Source of the DNA: JAFDZV01 sp035549015
GTDB taxonomy: Bacteria; Bacteroidota; Ignavibacteria; OLB7
DNA length: 64,000 bases
Direction: 5' to 3'
Assembly: GCA_035549015.1 (NCBI GenBank)
Contig: DASZRW010000003.1
Span: 9,113 to 73,112, forward strand
Both the position numbers and the translations under genes were made by a program. Positions 1 to 9,008 of this stretch are shown here, one piece after another. How positions within the stretch are numbered: position 1 is the stretch's first letter; each line of letters starts with the position of its first letter. A model generated the notes under the pieces. That model was not told the origin of the DNA. It did no database searches and was given only the letters and a program-made list of their open reading frames with translations.

Positions 1-154
1 TACTGTGATCGAACGAGAGAGGGGACTTGATAATCCGCAGGAGCTGCTCACTTCGAGCACGCAGAACAGAAGAACTTCGTAGCCACCGTTCCTCCGAAGA
101 CCATCCCGTTCTCGCTTCTCTAATCTCCCGATTCACGGGGGGAGTTTGTTTCGT

Positions 155-508
155 ATGTCGATGAAGTTGTACGTGGGAAATCTTTCCTACGACACCACTA
201 GTGATGAGCTGGCCCGTCTCTTTGAGCAGGCCGGTGAGGTTTCGTCTGCTGTCATCATCAATGATCGTGACACCGGGCGTTCCAAGGGATTCGGTTTTGT
301 GGAGATGGCTTCGCGTGAGGATGGTGAGAACGCCATCCAGCAGTTGCATAACTTCGAGCTGAACGGTCGTACTCTGACTGTAAACGAAGCACGTCCGCGC
401 GAAGAGCGCAGCGGCGGCGGCGGCGGCGGTGGTTACCGTGGTGGTGGCGGCGGCGGTCGCGGTGGTTACGGTGGCGGTGGTGGTCGCGAGCGCGATCGTC
501 GCTGGTAA
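155..508 (+). CDS. RRM-domain RNA-binding protein, glycine-rich tail
   Basis: A small single-RRM protein (117 aa) that probably binds single-stranded RNA in the cytoplasm; bacterial and cyanobacterial homologues are often cold-inducible RNA chaperones. RNP2 is seen as LYVGNLSY near the N terminus and RNP1 as KGFGFVEM around residue 50. The last ~30 residues are Gly/Arg-rich (GGGGGGGYRGG type) and resemble RGG tails. The reading frame is open from a TTG at 146, but ATG 155 lies about 10 nt after a GGGGGGAG purine run and fits better; ATG 161 is an alternative. The 154 nt before it form a leader with no other gene. A clear terminator follows, so the gene is monocistronic. Confidence 0.93.
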   Translation: MSMKLYVGNLSYDTTSDELARLFEQAGEVSSAVIINDRDTGRSKGFGFVEMASREDGENAIQQLHNFELNGRTLTVNEARPREERSGGGGGGGYRGGGGGGRGGYGGGGGRERDRRW

Positions 509-546
509 TCACTCGTTGGCGGGCTCTGCCCCGTCCTGATGTTGCG

Positions 547-587
547 AACACCCTCGGAGCCGCCGTGCTTCGAGGGTGTTTCTTTTT
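547..587 (+). terminator. Intrinsic terminator after the RRM gene
   Basis: A perfect 10-bp inverted repeat (AACACCCTCG at 547-556 and CGAGGGTGTT at 571-580) is followed directly by a T tract (TTCTTTTT). This is a textbook rho-independent terminator. It also argues that the next gene starts downstream of it, at 670, and not at the first in-frame start inside the hairpin. Confidence 0.93.
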
Positions 588-669
588 GAAGGGGAGCGCA
601 GCTCCTCTCTCTCTCCTGCTCCAACCCCGCACCCCGGGCAACACCCGATTGACCACGAACACTCCGCGA

Positions 670-2265
670 ATGGCGACGTCGGACTTCGACTGTATCGTTG
701 TCGGCGCCGGGCACAACGGCCTGGTTGCCGCCTGTTACCTGGCACGTGCCGGGTTCAACATTGGGGTATTCGAGCGGCGCGACATGGCCGGCGGCGCCGT
801 TGCAACGGAGGAGATGTTCGGTGGATACCGGATGGATGTCGGCGGCTCGGCGCATATCATGATCCATCTCACGCCGATCGTTCGCGAGCTGGAGCTGGAG
901 CGTTTCGGACTGGAGTATATCGAGATGGATCCGTTCGCCTGGCATCCCACGGAGGATGGGCGATGGCTTGCGTACTATCGCGACGTGGACCGCACGTGCG
1001 AATCGATTGCGCGCATCAGCGAGCGGGACGCGGAGAGCTATCGCGCCTTCGTGGAGTTCTGGGGAGCCATCAACGACGGCGTGTTCGATGCATTCCTCCG
1101 TCCGCCGACGCCGGGGAATCTGCTGCGGACAATGATGAGCGGAAAGTGGGGAAGGAAGAAGGAGGTCGCCGCTACGCTTCGCCGGATCTTCACCAGCTAC
1201 GGACAGATTGTTCGCGAGACGTTTCATTCGGAGCCGGTGCGTGCCTCCATGCTCTGGCTCGCGGCGCAGTCCGGCCCGCCGCCGATGGAGCCTGCCACGG
1301 CGGATTTCGTGGGCTGGCATTCCATGATCCACAGGTCCGGAGCCAGGCGGCCCCGGGGCGGCAGCGGCATGCTCACGCAGGCGCTTGCCCGGCGCCTGGA
1401 GTCCGACGGCGGCACGGTGGTGCTGGATGCCCCGGTGCGCCGCATCATCATCGAGAACGGGCGCGCCGTCGGCATCGAACTGGAGAGCGGGGAACGCTTC
1501 GGTGCGAAGCATGGTGTGGTTGCCAACAGCCACGTGGTCACCACCATGCTCTCCCTCGTGGGGCGCGAACATCTTCCCGCCGGGCTTGCCGATCGTGTGG
1601 AGAATCTCCGCATCGGCAACGGCTTCGGCATGGTTCTGCGATGTGCCAGCACGGAGCTGCCGAACTACACGGCGATGCCGCACGATGCCGCCGCCCTCGA
1701 TCCCCGGACTCCGCTGGACTGTCACACCGGGCTGCAGTTGCTTCTGCCGGATACGCAGTATCTGGAGCATGCCTATGCGGACTATCTGCGCGGGCTCAAC
1801 TCGCGCGATCCCGCGCTGCTGTTGATGACGTTCTCCGCAATCGATCCATCGCTCGCCCCGCCGGGAAGGCACACCGTCTACATCTGGAGCCAGTATCATC
1901 CGTACCAGCTTGCCGACGGGGCGAACTGGGATGCGATTCGCGAGGGCGTGGCCGACCGGCTCATCGACACCGCATGCCGGTGGGCGCCGAACCTTCGCAC
2001 TGCGATCACGGACCGCTACATCCAGACCCCGCTGGACATCGAACGGAAGCATGGCATGCTGCGAGGCAACGTGATGCATCTGGAGATGTCGTTCGATCAG
2101 ATGTTCCACTTTCGTCCAACGCCGGAGCTCTCCGGCTACACCACACCGATAGACCGGCTGTATCTCACCGGAGCGAGCACGCATCCCGGCGGCGGCATCT
2201 TCGGTGCAAGCGGCTACAACACGGCACACGTGGTGATGAAGCGGGCGGGAAAAAGGCGACGATAA
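670..2265 (+). CDS. FAD-dependent oxidoreductase, CrtI/PYROXD2-like
   Basis: A 531-aa NAD(P)/FAD-binding amine-oxidase-fold protein of the phytoene-desaturase-like family. The N terminus carries a dinucleotide-binding motif (VVGAGHNGLVAACYLARAG) followed by an acidic-ending strand (VFERR), then GGAVATEE, typical of CrtI/PYROXD2. The C terminus has the second FAD contact, LYLTGASTHPGGGIFGASG, also characteristic. Substrate is not predictable: no carotenoid genes are nearby, and PYROXD2-type members occur without carotenogenesis. ATG 670 is chosen because the first in-frame start (565) lies in the terminator hairpin of the preceding gene. The start has no convincing Shine-Dalgarno, which is common in this window. 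Confidence 0.9.
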   Translation: MATSDFDCIVVGAGHNGLVAACYLARAGFNIGVFERRDMAGGAVATEEMFGGYRMDVGGSAHIMIHLTPIVRELELERFGLEYIEMDPFAWHPTEDGRWLAYYRDVDRTCESIARISERDAESYRAFVEFWGAINDGVFDAFLRPPTPGNLLRTMMSGKWGRKKEVAATLRRIFTSYGQIVRETFHSEPVRASMLWLAAQSGPPPMEPATADFVGWHSMIHRSGARRPRGGSGMLTQALARRLESDGGTVVLDAPVRRIIIENGRAVGIELESGERFGAKHGVVANSHVVTTMLSLVGREHLPAGLADRVENLRIGNGFGMVLRCASTELPNYTAMPHDAAALDPRTPLDCHTGLQLLLPDTQYLEHAYADYLRGLNSRDPALLLMTFSAIDPSLAPPGRHTVYIWSQYHPYQLADGANWDAIREGVADRLIDTACRWAPNLRTAITDRYIQTPLDIERKHGMLRGNVMHLEMSFDQMFHFRPTPELSGYTTPIDRLYLTGASTHPGGGIFGASGYNTAHVVMKRAGKRRR

Positions 2266-2708
2266 CGTTCCATGCGCTTGCGCTGCATATGTCGTATCGC
2301 GATGCGATAGTTCGCCGTGGATGGTGTGGGGTCCGGGTTGGCATCACGAGAAACGCAACCCCGACAGTGTCGGGGGTATCCCCCTGCGATGACCCGCCTC
2401 CGGTCGTCGCAAGCCGCGACGGAGTCGGGGGGGGAGGGGAAGACGATCGATGTACTGGATGCTCAATGCCTGTTGTCATCACGAGCCCGGGAAGGGTGAG
2501 GGCCGGGATGATGTTGAGTTCGCCATGAGCAGGAGTGCGGCAACGAAGGGACGCCCCGAACGGATCGTGATGGATTCTTCGCTCTGCGTGACGTGCGTGC
2601 CCAACGTCTTCGCGTGGGTTCTCAACCCTCGTGGTGCGCCGGGTGCGTTACCGCCGTCGGGCTGGACCGGTGGCGGGCGTATTCCTCCATGCGGAACGTC
2701 GCGCCCGG
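2266..2708. other. Intergenic region, no gene seen
   Basis: 443 bp between convergent genes. Short open frames exist on both strands but have no recognisable protein features. A tight inverted repeat (CCCCGAC/GTCGGGG, 2359-2375) and a G-rich tract near 2428-2440 are the only structure noticed; there is no T tract. Confidence 0.5.
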
Positions 2709-3368
2709 CTACAGCGTCACGATTCCCTGCTGGGCGGCGAGCGCCACCGCTTCGGTGCGATTGGCGGCCCCGAGCTTGGAGAGGATGGAGCTGACGTGAA
2801 ACTTGACGGTCCGTTCGGTGATCCGGAGCGCGGCGGCGATCTCCCTGTTGGACCGGCCGAGCGCAATCAGCCGGATGACCTCGGTCTCACGATCGGTAAG
2901 GCGGTCCGGATTGGCGCCGCTCCCCTTGCCGCTCAACCGGCGGAGCAGCTTGGACGCAACAACCGGCTGCAGCAGCGAGCCGCCGGACGAGACCACGCGG
3001 ACGGCGTTGAATATCTCGTCGCGCGGCACCCCCTTCAGCAGATAGCCCTGCGCGCCGGCCTCCACCGCAGCCAGGATGCGTTCATCCGTGTCGAACACGG
3101 TGAAGATGATCACGCACGCCTCTGGGTTCTGCGCGCGGATGCGTCGCAGCGCTTCCACGCCGTCCAGGCCGGGCATCTCCAGATCCAGAAGAACGACGTC
3201 CGGTTTCAACGCCGCCGCCATCGCAACCGCATCCAGCCCGCTCGCGGCCTGCGCAACCACCTCGAAGTCCGGCTGCGTCGCCAGGATCGCTGCAAGCCCC
3301 TCGCGCACAATCGGGTGATCGTCCGCGACGAGGATTCTGATGATATGGGTGCGAGTCGTCTCCGGCAT
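2709..3368 (-). CDS. NarL/FixJ-family response regulator
   Basis: A 219-aa two-component response regulator: receiver domain (residues ~10-125) with acidic pair D16/D17 (VADDHPIVREG) and predicted phospho-acceptor D62 (LLDLEMPG), then a LuxR-type HTH (about 150-210; LTDRETEVIRLIALGRSN). It presumably binds DNA on phosphorylation by the sensor kinase encoded immediately upstream, 20 bp away, in the same transcript. The target regulon is not visible; the gene is the last of the pair. Confidence 0.96.
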   Translation of the reverse strand: MPETTRTHIIRILVADDHPIVREGLAAILATQPDFEVVAQAASGLDAVAMAAALKPDVVLLDLEMPGLDGVEALRRIRAQNPEACVIIFTVFDTDERILAAVEAGAQGYLLKGVPRDEIFNAVRVVSSGGSLLQPVVASKLLRRLSGKGSGANPDRLTDRETEVIRLIALGRSNREIAAALRITERTVKFHVSSILSKLGAANRTEAVALAAQQGIVTL

Positions 3369-3388
3369 GGTCTGGATGTTCGGTCCTG

Positions 3389-4561
3389 CTACTCCGCGGG
3401 CACCTTCACACTGACGCTTGTTCCTTCGCCCGGTGCGCTCTGAACGTTCAGCCAGCCGTTCAGCATGCGGGCGCGTTCGTTCATTCCCACCAGGCCATGA
3501 TGTCCCTTGATGGCGCGGTACGGCTCGAAGCCGCGCCCGTCATCCTCGATCGTCATCTCCGCGTACTCCGGCGTGAGATGAAGGCGGAGCACCACGTGCC
3601 GTGCCGCGGCATGCCGCGCGATGTTGGTGAGGGCCTCCTGCGCGATCCGGTACAGGCCTATCTCCAGCCGCTGTTCCAACGGCCGGTGCGTCCCCACCAG
3701 GTCCAGCGTAACAGTTGGATTGCCGTCGGCATGCCATCGCTCTGCCAGCAGGGTAAGCGCCTCGCAGAGCGTCTTCCCCTCCAGCGTTGCCGCTCGCAGA
3801 TCGAGCACGGAGCGGCGCGCCTCCTCCAGATTGTGCCGCGCAAGCTCCAGCGCCTGCCGCACGGCGTCGCGCATGCGTTCGGTATCGTTGCCGCGTTCAA
3901 TCAGAGCATCGGCCATCTCCAGCTTGAGCGCAATGCCGGCAAGGCCCTGCGCAAGCGTATCGTGGATCTCGCGGGCCAGGCGATTCCGCTCCTCTGCGGC
4001 GCCCAACTCCGCCGTTCGCGCGAAGAGGCGGGAGCGTTCGATAGCGATGCTCAACAGATCGCCAACGGTGTAGAGGATGCGGAGGTCCGCTTCGGAGAGC
4101 TTGCGCCAGTCCGTGCTGGCAACGTTCAGCACGCCGATCTTCTTCCCGACGGCATAGAGCGGGATGCTCGCGTGATAGCGGAGCCCGTCGGTGCCGTCCA
4201 CGAACCACTTCAGCCGGCTGCAGCGCACAACGTTCACGTTGGCGGCGCCGCCAAGGTCGCCGGCGCGATAGGTGTCCAGGCAGAAGCAACTTCCGTCCAT
4301 CCAGTCCGGCGACGCCATCAGCGCCGGCGGGAGGTTCTGCGACGCAGCGAGATACGGGCTTTCGTTCTCCTCGTCCAGAAGAAATATCCATCCGGTCCGG
4401 AGGCCCAGGAGCTGCGCCACCAGCCCGAGCGCGGTTCGCAGCGACTCGCTCAGGTCAACCGGCCTGTTCAGCTCACGGGCGATCGCGTTCAGGATCGTCA
4501 GCTCGCGGCTTCCGGCGTCGGCACTATTGCCTGGAGGATCGGGCAACGGAGTGGTTTCCAT
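3389..4561 (-). CDS. GAF-domain sensor histidine kinase (HisKA_3 type)
   Basis: A soluble NarX/DegS-like histidine kinase, about 390 aa. A GAF-like sensor domain (residues ~20-170) precedes the dimerisation box with the phospho-accepting His in REIHDTLAQGL (about residue 198). The HATPase domain has an N-box (EALTNIARHA) and G-boxes (DDGRGFEP, GEGTSVSV). There is no membrane segment, so it should sense a cytoplasmic signal or a GAF ligand. It is encoded upstream of its NarL-type partner. The start is uncertain: the frame is open to 4684 with other ATGs at 4684 and 4624. ATG 4561 was chosen because the residues before it are low-complexity and not GAF-like. Confidence 0.92.
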   Translation of the reverse strand: METTPLPDPPGNSADAGSRELTILNAIARELNRPVDLSESLRTALGLVAQLLGLRTGWIFLLDEENESPYLAASQNLPPALMASPDWMDGSCFCLDTYRAGDLGGAANVNVVRCSRLKWFVDGTDGLRYHASIPLYAVGKKIGVLNVASTDWRKLSEADLRILYTVGDLLSIAIERSRLFARTAELGAAEERNRLAREIHDTLAQGLAGIALKLEMADALIERGNDTERMRDAVRQALELARHNLEEARRSVLDLRAATLEGKTLCEALTLLAERWHADGNPTVTLDLVGTHRPLEQRLEIGLYRIAQEALTNIARHAAARHVVLRLHLTPEYAEMTIEDDGRGFEPYRAIKGHHGLVGMNERARMLNGWLNVQSAPGEGTSVSVKVPAE

Positions 4562-4808
4562 GGTATAGCTCGGTTCCGGCCGCTGGCATTCGCACGGCGC
4601 CGCATCGCTCTTTGTGCACGGCATCGTGATACGGCGCTTCGTGCCGGGGGCCGGGAAAGATACCATGACGCACCGAACGTGCATGCGCCGGCGTTACAAT
4701 ACTGGCCGGCCGAAGTCATTCCATGAGCTCCCGGCGGCAGCGTACCTTCCGTTGTTCGGTGGCGCGTTGTGAATGGCCGGGGACAATTCGATCCATTGGA
4801 GAATTATC

Positions 4809-6041
4809 ATGAAGAGATTCTGTCTGCTCCCGTTGCTTGCCGTGATTGCCTTCGGATGCGCCACGGCGCCCGTGCAGCCGGAGGCGCAGCCGCGAGCGCT
4901 TACCAAGGCCGAAGGGGAGCTTGTTGCGGCCGACAATGGTTTCGGTATGATGCTGCTGACCCGGCTTCACGAGGCGCAGCCGGCGGAGAACGTGGTGATC
5001 TCGCCGGTGAGCATCTCCATGGCCCTTGGAATGACGCTCAACGGAGCGCGCAGCGAGACATACGATTCGATGCGCGCAACGCTCGGCTTCGCCGGGCTGA
5101 CCCAGGAGGAGATCAACACGTCGTACGGCAGCCTGATGCAACTGGTGACCCATCTCGACTCCAAAGTGGAGGTGACGGTGGCCAATTCCGTCTGGTACGA
5201 CACACGGCAACTCGCCGTGGACACGACGTTCAGCCGGACCCTCGCCACATACTTCAACGCGGACACGCGCGGCCTGGACTTCTCATCGCCAACGGCGGTC
5301 CCCGCAATCAACGGCTGGGTATCGGCGAACACGAAGGGGAAGATCCCGGAGATCGTGACTCCGCCGATCGATCCCTCGATGGTGATGTTCCTCATCGATG
5401 CGCTCTACTTCAAGGGAGGATGGAGGGCGAAGTTCGATCCCGCGCTCACCCACGATGGAACGTTCACGCTCGCCGATGGCTCCACGGTTCCCTGCCGCAT
5501 GATGTCGCGAAGCGGCGGGTACCGCCGCCGCTACGGAGCGCTGAACGGCATTACCGTGGTGGACCTTCCGTACGGCAATGGCCGGTACAGCATGACGATT
5601 GTGCTTCCCCCTTCCACGCAGCAGTTGAGCGGCGTGATCGCCTCGCTCACACCCGCCGTGTGGAGTTCGTGGGTGGACTCGCTTCGGGACGTGGGGCACG
5701 AGGACGAGATCGAGCTGCCGAAGTTCACGCTTCGCTACGACCGGAAGCTGAACGATGCGCTCACCTCGCTCGGCATGGGGATTGCGTTCAGCGATCGTGC
5801 GGATCTCAGCGGCATCCGGGCCGGGCACGAACCCAACAACCTCACGATCAGCGAGGTACGGCACAAGGTGTATATCGATGTCGACGAGGAGGGAACGGAG
5901 GCGGCGGCGGCAACCTCGGTCGGGATCTCAACAACATCCGTGCCGGCGCCGATCCGCGTGAACAGGCCGTTCATCCTGGCGATCCGGGAACAGACCACGG
6001 GCGCCATCCTCTTTCTCGGAACGGTGATGAATCCCGCGTAG
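4809..6041 (+). CDS. Serpin family lipoprotein, predicted inhibitory
   Basis: A 410-aa serine-protease-inhibitor-fold protein. The N terminus is a lipoprotein signal (KRFCLLPLLAVIAFGCA, lipobox Cys about residue 17), so it should sit on the outer or periplasmic membrane. The reactive-centre hinge is intact: EEGTEAAAATS starts at E360 (P17). Aligning the downstream strand (VNRPFILAIREQTTGAILFLG) to human antitrypsin from memory places P1-P1' at T376-S377, suggesting elastase- or subtilisin-like targets. The small-residue hinge is the hallmark of inhibitory serpins. ATG 4809 is chosen over 4773 because it opens the signal peptide. Confidence 0.95.
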   Translation: MKRFCLLPLLAVIAFGCATAPVQPEAQPRALTKAEGELVAADNGFGMMLLTRLHEAQPAENVVISPVSISMALGMTLNGARSETYDSMRATLGFAGLTQEEINTSYGSLMQLVTHLDSKVEVTVANSVWYDTRQLAVDTTFSRTLATYFNADTRGLDFSSPTAVPAINGWVSANTKGKIPEIVTPPIDPSMVMFLIDALYFKGGWRAKFDPALTHDGTFTLADGSTVPCRMMSRSGGYRRRYGALNGITVVDLPYGNGRYSMTIVLPPSTQQLSGVIASLTPAVWSSWVDSLRDVGHEDEIELPKFTLRYDRKLNDALTSLGMGIAFSDRADLSGIRAGHEPNNLTISEVRHKVYIDVDEEGTEAAAATSVGISTTSVPAPIRVNRPFILAIREQTTGAILFLGTVMNPA

Positions 6042-6072
6042 TAACAGCGCGGTACTGTTGGGTGAGGGAATG

Positions 6073-6120
6073 AAACGAACCGGCCCGGTATCGATCGTGC
6101 GATGCCGGGCCGGTCTGTTT
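6073..6120. terminator. Bidirectional terminator-like hairpin
   Basis: A 15-bp near-perfect inverted repeat (6079-6093 with 6100-6114, one G-T pair) is flanked by AAAC on the left and GTTT on the right. It lies between the convergent serpin gene and the minus-strand barrel gene, so it can serve both. Confidence 0.82.
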
Positions 6121-6147
6121 CTGTGCGGGCATTGTTGCGCGCGCGTT

Positions 6148-6795
6148 CTACCACGCATAGCCAAGGCCGAAGCGCAGGCCGGGAACCAGGCCGGTCCTGT
6201 CGCTGCCGAGGCCGATGAGCGATTCGTCCGTGGTCTTGGAAATGTTCCAGTCCGCGCCGAAGGCAATCTGCGTCATGAACTCGTCCCATGGATACCAGTG
6301 CCATCCCATGTATGCTCCAATGGAGAACGGGGTGTCATGTACGCGCTCGATCGTGGGTCCATCGTAGGTGGAGGGCGTGTAGGTAAGCGAATGGAAGGAG
6401 ATCACCGGGTTGAGAAAGAATCCGTGGAACGGATGCCTGCCCAGGTAGAACCGGCCTTCGAGGTTGATACCGAAGCCGCTCATGTCCCCGGGTGCAAAGG
6501 CGGTCGGGATATCCACGCCGCCCCCCACTGCGATCATCGGTGTGATTGCATGCATGTAGGAAATGTTGTAGAAAATGTAGTACGAGAAGGGATTGGTGGT
6601 GACAGCATTCTCCAGCGGCGTGACATCCTCCGTTTTCGAGATCGTTGTCACGCTCGAGGTCTTCACCGTTCGGCCGGACGTTGAATCGGTATTTGTCTGC
6701 GTTTCCGTTCGTGTCTCCTCGGTCTTCTTCTGCTGGGCCAGGGCAGCACTTGCGGCGGCAAGTGCAACTACAAGGGCGATCAGTGCAACTCTCAT
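6148..6795 (-). CDS. Putative outer-membrane beta-barrel protein
   Basis: 215 aa, function unknown. A Sec signal peptide (MRVALIALVVALAAASAALA, cleavage after AQ) is followed by a Thr/Lys/Glu-rich linker and alternating amphipathic strands rich in Tyr/Phe/Trp. The chain ends in GLGYAW, an aromatic terminus typical of outer-membrane barrels. Glycine-rich strand motifs (FGINLEGRFYLG) support a small porin-like barrel. ATG 6795 was chosen because it opens the signal peptide; an upstream in-frame start at 6867 would add unlikely residues. It is divergent from the next barrel gene. Confidence 0.7.
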   Translation of the reverse strand: MRVALIALVVALAAASAALAQQKKTEETRTETQTNTDSTSGRTVKTSSVTTISKTEDVTPLENAVTTNPFSYYIFYNISYMHAITPMIAVGGGVDIPTAFAPGDMSGFGINLEGRFYLGRHPFHGFFLNPVISFHSLTYTPSTYDGPTIERVHDTPFSIGAYMGWHWYPWDEFMTQIAFGADWNISKTTDESLIGLGSDRTGLVPGLRFGLGYAW

Positions 6796-7094
6796 GGTGT
6801 GGATCCGTTGGCTTGGGAGGTTGGTTTCGAGCCCGGAGCGCCCGTATCGACAAACCATTACCGGCATGACACGTCGGTTGGCTGCTGTAACGAGGTTACT
6901 TCTCCCTTCGGGTTGGCAGGGGAACTAACACAGTTCCGAAGTCCAACGTTGTTGGGAGTGATGGATCGGTTATCATTCACTGGAAGCGCCGATGTCCAGG
7001 ACACGCAGAACCGGTTGAGCCGGCGGGTAATGCCGGGTGAACCTGAGGCGATGGAGCAGGACATCTGCGGCGATGCGGGCGAATTGCGAAATGT

Positions 7095-7102
7095 TATCTT
7101 GC
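7095..7102 (+). promoter_or_regulatory. Candidate -7 promoter element (TATCTTGC)
   Basis: A TATCTTGC match to the recurring TATCTTT/TAnnTTTG element, 57 nt before the barrel gene start at 7159. It lies in the 363-bp divergent region 6796-7158, which holds no gene. No clear -33 box was identified. Confidence 0.4.
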
Positions 7103-7158
7103 ATCGCATTGCGATGGGTCCAGGCTCGTCGCAGCCTTCCTTCAACAGGACGACTTCA

Positions 7159-7836
7159 ATGAAACGAAACATCAAAGCCGTTATCCTGGCTGCAATCGTT
7201 GCCATGGCGAGTTACGCCAGCGCTCAGGCGCAGTTCGGATTCGGTGCCGGCCTTGCCGCCGCTGGCGACAACATAAGCCAGGCCCAGGGCGAGCTCTCCG
7301 ATCTGTTCAACAAACAGAACATAAGCGCTGGCGACATTTCCGGCAATCTGGGATTCTATGCCCAGGGCCGGGTTCGAATCGACCTTGCTCCGATCAATCT
7401 GATTGGCGACGTGAGCTACATCTACTTCCCGTCGAAGGAGATTACGTTGACACAGGGGACCGTGAACCCCAGTGATTCCACCGGGAGCGCCCGGTTCGAC
7501 GTTGGAACGTCGATGATCCCGATAGCCGCGGGCGCCACGTTCGCGCTTCCGCTTCCCGTACTGAAGCCATACGTGGGCGCGCAGCTCTGCTACACATACA
7601 TCAAGCGAACCTATACGTTCGTGAGCGGTGGCAGTCAGTTCCAGAGCCTTCAGATAGAGAATACCGATGCAAGCGATCCGGAAGTCGGCATGACGTTGAA
7701 TGCAGGAGTGGAGTTCGATCTCGCCGTGCTGACGCTCGACGTTGGGGCTCGTTACAACATGACGAACCTCTTTACGACATCCGGCTCCGAGAAGCCGATG
7801 CGCCATCTGCAGATCGGCGCCTCGCTCTTCTTCTGA
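7159..7836 (+). CDS. Putative outer-membrane beta-barrel protein
   Basis: 225 aa with a clear Sec signal peptide (MKRNIKAVILAAIVAMASYA) and a body of amphipathic strands (FGFGAGLAAAGDN, YTYIKRTYTFV). The chain ends in LQIGASLFF, the Phe terminus recognised by the BAM machinery in outer-membrane proteins. It is probably an OmpW/outer-membrane-protein-fold small barrel. The frame is open further upstream (6799) but only ATG 7159 gives a signal peptide. A strong terminator follows. Confidence 0.78.
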   Translation: MKRNIKAVILAAIVAMASYASAQAQFGFGAGLAAAGDNISQAQGELSDLFNKQNISAGDISGNLGFYAQGRVRIDLAPINLIGDVSYIYFPSKEITLTQGTVNPSDSTGSARFDVGTSMIPIAAGATFALPLPVLKPYVGAQLCYTYIKRTYTFVSGGSQFQSLQIENTDASDPEVGMTLNAGVEFDLAVLTLDVGARYNMTNLFTTSGSEKPMRHLQIGASLFF

Positions 7837-7943
7837 AAGCCTTCGCGGGAAGCGTAGCAGCATGCATGCGAAGGGCTGCAGGTCCGCCGAAGAGGACATT
7901 GCAGCAGACCGCGAAGAATGGTGTGAACGTTACCTGAACGTGC

Positions 7944-7979
7944 ATCGCCCCGCCGTGGATATATTCGCGGCGGGGCGAT
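7944..7979 (+). terminator. Terminator-like hairpin after the barrel gene
   Basis: Perfect 12-bp inverted repeat (ATCGCCCCGCCG 7944-7955; CGGCGGGGCGAT 7968-7979) with a 12-nt loop, followed by a short T-rich run (TCCATTGAT). It lies between the barrel gene and the CoA-transferase gene. Confidence 0.75.
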
Positions 7980-8018
7980 TCCATTGATATCAACAACCTT
8001 CACAACCGTTCGATCCGC

Positions 8019-8939
8019 ATGAAGATCATCGACCTGACGTGGCGGCTGCCCGGGCCGCTGGCAACGTACTTCCTCGCCAGGCAGGGGATGCAGGTAATCA
8101 AGTACGAGGACGTGCAGCATCGCGATCCCTTCCTGAAATGGAGCTGGGATCCGGCGTTCGAGACCGTGTACCATGCGTTCCAGCAGCCGAAGGAACTGCG
8201 GTTGATCGATTTCAATTCGCCGGATGATGCCGCTGCGCTCCGCGCGGAGATCGCAACCGCCGATGCCGTTGTGATGAGCTTCCCCCCGCGCGTGGAGGCG
8301 AAGCTGGGACTCCGGGAGCATGAGATCGCCGGCGCATTCTCCGGCGTCTCGTTCACGCGGCTCGGGTTTCGTCCGGGGGACGACCACTCCGCGCACGACC
8401 TGAACACGATGGCGCAGAGCCATCTGTTGAAGATGCATATCCTTGACAGGACCGATGACATCATCGCGCCGCCGTTCCTTCCGGTCACCGGCATGTTCTT
8501 CTCCTATCACATCGCGATCACCGTGCTCGCAACGGCGATGCGGCAGAGGGGTGAGCAGGCGCCGATTCAGAACTGGTGCTATCTGCAGGATGCCGTCGAT
8601 CACGCGCAGGAGGCCTACTATCCGGCGACCCTCCAGGAACGGACTCCTGCAACCTTCCTGCACAACGGCCGCTTCCCCTGCTACAACATGTACCGCACCA
8701 GGGATGGCGGCTACCTGGCCGTTGCCGCCGTGGAGCCGAAGTTCTGGTCGCGATTCCGCGAGCTTGCCGGGCTGGATGATCTGGACGATGACGACGGCCT
8801 CGTTGACGGTCCGCGCGCCGCTCAGGTAAAGGAGCGAATCCTTGCCCGGGTACGGCAGCGTACGGCCGACGAGTGGCGGGAGATCTTTCACGGCGAGAAT
8901 ACATGTGTGGATCTGGTGGGACCGTATCATCCAGAGTGA
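8019..8939 (+). CDS. Family III CoA-transferase homologue, catalytic Asp apparently lost
   Basis: A 306-aa CaiB/BaiF/Frc-fold protein (family III CoA-transferases and alpha-methylacyl-CoA racemases). The N terminus has the characteristic IIDLTWRLPGPLATYFLARQ strand-helix and YEDVQHRDP. The helix with the racemase His is present (SAHDLNTMAQSH, H126). The position 30 residues on, where the M. tuberculosis racemase has its catalytic Asp (from memory), is Val (FLPVTGMF, V156). The protein is also short for the family, which is usually nearer 360-400 aa. It may be a non-catalytic or repurposed homologue. There is no acyl-CoA operon beside it. Confidence 0.82.
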   Translation: MKIIDLTWRLPGPLATYFLARQGMQVIKYEDVQHRDPFLKWSWDPAFETVYHAFQQPKELRLIDFNSPDDAAALRAEIATADAVVMSFPPRVEAKLGLREHEIAGAFSGVSFTRLGFRPGDDHSAHDLNTMAQSHLLKMHILDRTDDIIAPPFLPVTGMFFSYHIAITVLATAMRQRGEQAPIQNWCYLQDAVDHAQEAYYPATLQERTPATFLHNGRFPCYNMYRTRDGGYLAVAAVEPKFWSRFRELAGLDDLDDDDGLVDGPRAAQVKERILARVRQRTADEWREIFHGENTCVDLVGPYHPE

Positions 8940-8961
8940 ACATGCATCATCTCCGTCGTTG

Positions 8962-8969
8962 TATCTTCG
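8962..8969 (+). promoter_or_regulatory. Candidate -7 element (TATCTTCG) before the ATPase/TOPRIM pair
   Basis: TATCTTCG lies 40 nt before the start of the AAA ATPase gene and matches the recurring TATCTTT-like element seen in this window with one change. It suggests the two-gene unit has its own promoter. Confidence 0.35.
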
Positions 8970-9008
8970 CCATCGGCAGCCATTGAGTATCATCATTATC
9001 GTACTCCC

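Noticed and set aside
466..2229. Long minus-strand open frame (587 aa) over the FAD oxidoreductase
   Set aside because: Shadow of a high-GC gene; it is His/Arg/Pro-rich with no family features, whereas the plus strand has clear FAD motifs.
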